Part shown: piece by piece, positions 59,770 to 64,000 of the stretch | How the letters are laid out: each line of letters opens with the position of its first letter | How positions within the stretch are numbered: the first letter of the stretch is position 1 | Assembly: GCF_002127325.2 (NCBI RefSeq) | Contig: NC_035439.2 | Coordinates: 2,112,365 to 2,176,364 of the forward strand | Source: Helianthus annuus | Taxonomy: Eukaryota > Streptophyta > Magnoliopsida > Asterales > Asteraceae | Direction: 5' to 3' | DNA: 64,000 nucleotides | Notes under the pieces: model-generated | The model's database searches: none | The model's input: only the letters and a program-made list of their open reading frames with translations | What the model was told of the DNA's origin: nothing | Made by a program: the position numbers and the translations under genes

Positions 59770-60533
59770 TGTAGGTCCGGCTAGGAGGATCTAGTCGCCT
59801 AATCCTTGTGTACAAACCAACCCGGTTGTGCGGAATCCAACCGGAAAGGCAAACCGAGATAGAACACGCAAATACACGACACGCAATATTCACCGATTAA
59901 CACCACTGTATTAATTCGTATGAAAGGTTCGGTTACAAGCTCAATGTTTACAGATGTATTCTATAAACTCTCTCAAACTCTCGTGTGTGTGTGTTTGCTC
60001 TCTGTGTGCTCTCTTCTGTGTTCTCTCTTGTTCTAAGACTAGTGACAGTCTATTTATACACACAGACACAACGAAACGCATCTGACTTGGCGAATCACAA
60101 ACTATCTTGACGAAATGAAAACATGGTTGACGAAATGGGATGATAGTCGACGAAACACCTTTGTTTGGTTGACTTCCAGTATGTTTCGCCAAAGATGGGC
60201 TTTGGCCCAAGAAGTGTTGAAGCCCATGCTGCATTCTGATTGGCCCAAGTGAAGTTGCAGCCCAACATCAATTCTCATGCACTACGTACACCAATTCCCA
60301 CATGCAGATTTGTAAAACATTGGTCAAGGTCTTGACATCATCATGACATCATCATGATGATGTCATGATGATGTGTAAACGGGAAACGGTCCGCGGCTCT
60401 CCGTGCTTCGCGTGTCGAACTCTGGGGCACACGACTGAGGAATGTCGTGACGTCGGGCTTGAGCCGAACCTAACCGAGTCGAACCGAGCCAAGTCGAACC
60501 GAGTCAAGTCGCGTCCACATATATGTATCAACA
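59770..60533 (-). repeat. 5' LTR of element 3
   Basis: 764 bp; TATA box at 60051-60058. Has a 14-bp segment near 60418 missing in the 3' LTR. Confidence 0.95.
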
Positions 60534-60538
60534 GTAGT

Positions 60539-60612
60539 AGAAACAAACAGAATATAGTGTTTACAACAGTGAAATATAGGAATATAAGGGTCTACATAAT
60601 TACACACCTTAA

Positions 60613-60645
<33 letters not shown>

Positions 60646-60959
60646 TACTTAAGTGCTAATTATAATTTGTAGCTTTAGGTCCATTTTGACCATGAGTACA
60701 GTGTTGTGATTCCAACCGGTAATTGAATGGCCAAAGATAATAGGGAGACTAAAAAGAATTTTAGAGAGATACATTGAGACTATTTTGTATATCTTTTCTA
60801 AAACATCAGATGACTTACAAACATTATAAATACTCAAAGATAAATAACTACCCACTACAAAAATAGTGACCCGTTACTAAGATCATGCTCTAGACCACTA
60901 CATGTAACAACCATGTAAAAAATTTAAAAAGTGCAACTTAAATTAATTAAACATGCAGA
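60539..60959. repeat. Duplicated host segment matching 2830-3248
   Basis: Continues the copy D host sequence after element 3. Includes an interrupted (GA)n tract at 60614-60646 and the 8-bp hAT target catgcaga at 60952-60959. Confidence 0.8.
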
Positions 60960-61529
60960 CAGGGGTGTGCATGGGTCGGTTTTGGCCCAAAACCATAACC
61001 GTGATATCGGTTAATGGATAACAATAACATAAACCGATTGATCAAAGCGGTTTGGTTAATCGGTTTTGAAAGTTATAGTGGGTCAGTTACGGATGGATAA
61101 TCCTGAATTTAGGCCTAACTAAAAACATCTCAATTTTTTTGCACATAGAATAAATTGTTATTACGTTTTCTATACATTAGTATATTACATAGTATTAAAA
61201 ATACATATAATCTATATTATTAACGAATATTTAATAAAAGTGATATGATATATTCATATAAATTCAAATAAACATTCAACCAAAACGATATGAAATAACC
61301 CCAAATACTAACAACGTTCAACCAAAAACATCAAATATTAAGAAAATGGTGAAACGTTCTAGATCCGAGAAAAGATTTTACTAACATGTTGGTTCGGTTC
61401 GGTTATGGTGGGTATGGAAATATTGATAACCATAAGCGACCCGCTAACTTTAGTTTTCAAAAAAACCATCAACCGACCCACCTGTTTTTTATTTGGTCCG
61501 GTTTTGTCGGTTAATTCTTCGATTTTTTG
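60960..61529. mobile_element. Second hAT copy, lacking the ARID insertion and its right end
   Basis: Matches 3249-3317 plus 16764-17320. Starts CAGGGGTGTGCA at 60960. The last about 11 bases including the right inverted repeat are missing because the sequence switches to gag at 61529. Confidence 0.85.
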
Positions 61530-64000
61530 TTTGGATGACCTCCGGTTTTAAAACCTTTTCAACTTCTTTTCTTTGTTTCTTTTTCTGTTTCTTTTCTCGT
61601 TGTTTAACAAGACGAGGGTCCTGTTTTGGTGAAGCAGATCTTTTATGGTAATTGTTACCATGAGGGGCATCAACTTTTGACTTTCCCTTGGTGAGATATG
61701 GACAATTCTTAATGATGTGGCCATACTCACAGCATTCAAAGCATGATCTCCGCTCAACAAACCTTGGAGTATCATAACTGTAATAGCTGGATGATGAACT
61801 TCGTGATCTTGAGGTACTTGATCCTACATCACAACCGTTTGTTTGTTGTGTATAGTTGTTTTGACTTTTTCTTTTCAAAATTTTACTTTGTTTAACAGAA
61901 TCCTTGTTGGATTTGTTTTCGAAAGTATCAATTTTATCAGTCCCTCTTGATTTCACGAAGTTTATCTTCCGAACCTTTTTCTTGTTTTCGCCCTGTTTGC
62001 CTTTTCCATTCTCTTGGGCGGCATGATTTTGTTCACGGGGATCATCAACCTTTGCTTTCAACTTATGAAGATATGGACAATTTTGAATTATATGTCCAAT
62101 TGTACCACATTCAAAACATGATCTTCGTTCAACAATCCTCGAAGTATCATGTGATGGTCTTGCCGATGATGAACTTTGTGATCCCGAGGTACTAGGTTTT
62201 GAACAGTCTGGTTCATTTCTTTTCAACACTGTTGCTTATTTAACAAAATCTAAGTTAGATTTGTTCTCAAAAGTTTTGATTTTTTCCGTTCCCTTAGATT
62301 TCACAAAGTTCACATTCTTGTTTTTCTTTTGATTCGGCTTCCTTTGAGTTTGAGTCGTTGATTTTCCTTTGAGTTTGGTATGATTTTGCTGTTTTTGCAC
62401 CGTTGGTAGCTTCTGATTGCCGTATTGTTTTTGAACTTCGGCCTTTGGAATAGGAGGGCACTGTGTTACAGTAACATGTGATCCTGTCTTTCCCAAAAAC
62501 TTACTTGTCGAATTTTCAAAGACTTTACTTATTAAAGATTGATTAACATTCTTAATAGGAAAATCTTTGTCAGAGTAGATTTTATCATCACCAACAAGAG
62601 TGTACAGCAAATTCACACTCTCCGACTCTTTTGCAGACGTGGACTGGATTGCAACAGTCTTAGCGGGTTTTGCAGGAGGATCACATAGAATATGATTCTC
62701 AAGAGGTATGTCCTCTTCTTTGATTTCCGCATCAGACTTTGACTTTGCTGGTATAGTATCATCGGATTCATCATCAGAAGAATCAGCATCCTCAATGATA
62801 AATGATAACTGGAGGATCCTGATTTAGTTCAGCAGAAGACTCACACGTATCTGCTGATACATCTGAATCTGATGATACTTCTTTTTTGTATCCGAGTCCT
62901 GTTGCAAATTCTTTAACATCTAGAGGAACAGATGGTTCAAAGAACGTTCTATCCTCCTCGTCAGGCATTGCATCATAATTGTGTCTCACAGGTGGTGGAC
63001 ATTTCTTGTAACCTATGCATGTGACATCCCGTTTTTCTTTCTGAACATCAATGATGTGATCCAACACATAGCTAGAGCTCAAATAACTGTCTAGCTTAAG
63101 TTGGATCGCCTCACTTTCAGTTTTAACACAAGCCATTTCCTTTTGCATAATCTCAAGGCGAGTTATATACAAATTAATGTTTGTTTGTTTTCTGGAAACC
63201 ATTTTTGTTAATTCGGTTTTATCTTTCTTCAAGTTCTCAATTACTGATTTAAACTCTTTTTCATGGTTCTCATAAAACATGTTGGCTTCAGTGCACTTTG
63301 AAAGATCCACGGTCAACTTCTGGTTGTGGAGAAACGTCACATCATATTTCTCTTGCAAAGCTTCGTGTTTGCTTTGCAATTCACACCACTTGGCATTTAA
63401 TAAAACATGTTTGTCTTGCAAGTCAAACAAAGTAGCTTGTAAAGCATCATGTTTGCCTTGCAACTCAGACATGTTTGCTTCTAAATCAGCACACTTAACT
63501 CTTAATCTAGCACAATTATCACAATCTACAGCAGTGGGTTCATCGACACATACCTGACTGGAATCATTCTCAGGTGTTGGCCTTTCTGCGTCAGAATTAA
63601 TAACCTCCCTTGATGATTCACATTCATATCCATCCTCGCTTGAACTTGAAGTTGTATCACCCTCAACTGAAGTTGAAACATCTTCATCTGAACTACTTTA
63701 TGTTCAGAACTGTCATTACCTCCTGAGGATTCACCATTGCTGACATCTTTGACAATTTCAGCATACAACGCCGTTTTTGTCTGACTACTGTTCTTTGGAT
63801 CAAGATATGATGGTTCTACGGTAGAACGATGGTGTTGTAAAGCAACTGATGGTAATGGATTTCCATACAAGTCTGTGGTTGGAGCTGGCTTTACAGGAGC
63901 TTGTATCGGATTGCCATATAAATCAGTGCTTGTGACAAACGCCGTTTGAAGTGGAGCATGTGAACCGGGTCTTGCAGACGAAGAACTGGAAGTTCCATAA
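61530..64000 (-). pseudogene. Duplicate of element 3 Gag, running off the window
   Basis: Corresponds to 56045-58515 at a constant offset of 5,485 bp with about four substitutions by eye. It carries the same double zinc knuckle, TAA (62236-62238), 7-bp duplication (about 62795) and frameshift (about 63697). Its C-terminal end is cut at the junction, so the pol-side tail is absent. Confidence 0.9.

Larger units (their letters stand above)
52604..60533 (-). mobile_element. Non-autonomous SIRE-related element 3
   Basis: A 7,930-bp element with LTRs of 750 and 764 bp and a perfect target duplication gtagt (52599-52603 and 60534-60538). The empty target is preserved near 2830. The LTRs are a different family from elements 1 and 2, yet the 3' noncoding region and pol end are closely similar. 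Most of the capsid region of gag, all of integrase and nearly all of reverse transcriptase are missing. It depends on relatives for movement. Confidence 0.93.

Overview
This is a stretch of plant nuclear DNA, almost certainly from a eudicot. It carries plant tRNA-Gly(UCC) genes, an F-box gene, and LTR retrotransposons of plant Copia (SIRE/Maximus-like) and Gypsy types, all primed by initiator tRNA-Met. The SIRE-rich content and an ARID/zinc-knuckle retroelement make me favour Asteraceae, but that is recall, not proof. Most of the 64 kb is a nest of recent mobile elements; little is ordinary gene space.

Layout. 1-3248: host DNA with tRNA-Gly, a small hAT MITE (1067-1215) and the terminal exon of an unidentified duplicated gene. 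3249-17331: three nested layers. A non-autonomous hAT element (8-bp target duplication) is interrupted by an LTR retroelement on the + strand that encodes a zinc knuckle, a dead protease-like fold and an ARID DNA-binding domain. That element is in turn interrupted by a complete 11.2-kb SIRE-type Copia element on the - strand (5133-16342). 17332-17447: a short host island holding the displaced 3' end of the F-box gene. 17448-34121: a Gypsy LTR-internal-LTR-internal-LTR array with one 5-bp target duplication around the whole array. 34117-35145: the F-box gene, whose last codons were replaced by the Gypsy insertion.

35339-47492: a terminal-inverted-repeat element sitting inside an (AT)n tract and interrupted by a second 11.1-kb SIRE element (35626-46702). 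47493-52603: host DNA with a candidate exon, a lone SIRE LTR in the opposite orientation, a SINE with a 17-bp target duplication, a second tRNA-Gly, further copies of the terminal exon, and a decayed Copia reverse transcriptase. 52604-60533: a non-autonomous, internally deleted SIRE relative with its own LTR family. 60539-61529: host DNA and a second hAT copy without the ARID insertion. 61530-64000: a near-identical repeat of part of the preceding element, which reads as the start of a tandem duplication of 56045-61529.

How it fits together. The three SIRE-type elements share their architecture (very long Gag, separate Pol, long conserved 3' noncoding region, several polypurine tracts) and all carry frameshifts or nonsense codons. 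LTR pairs differ by only about 1 percent by eye, so the insertions are recent. Element 3 lacks most of capsid and Pol and must have moved, if it did, with help from full-length relatives. The most unusual items are the ARID-carrying retroelement, the family-specific short motifs reiterated in both U3 and the untranslated leader of each SIRE family, the chimeric double-knuckle Gag, and the Gypsy triple-LTR array.
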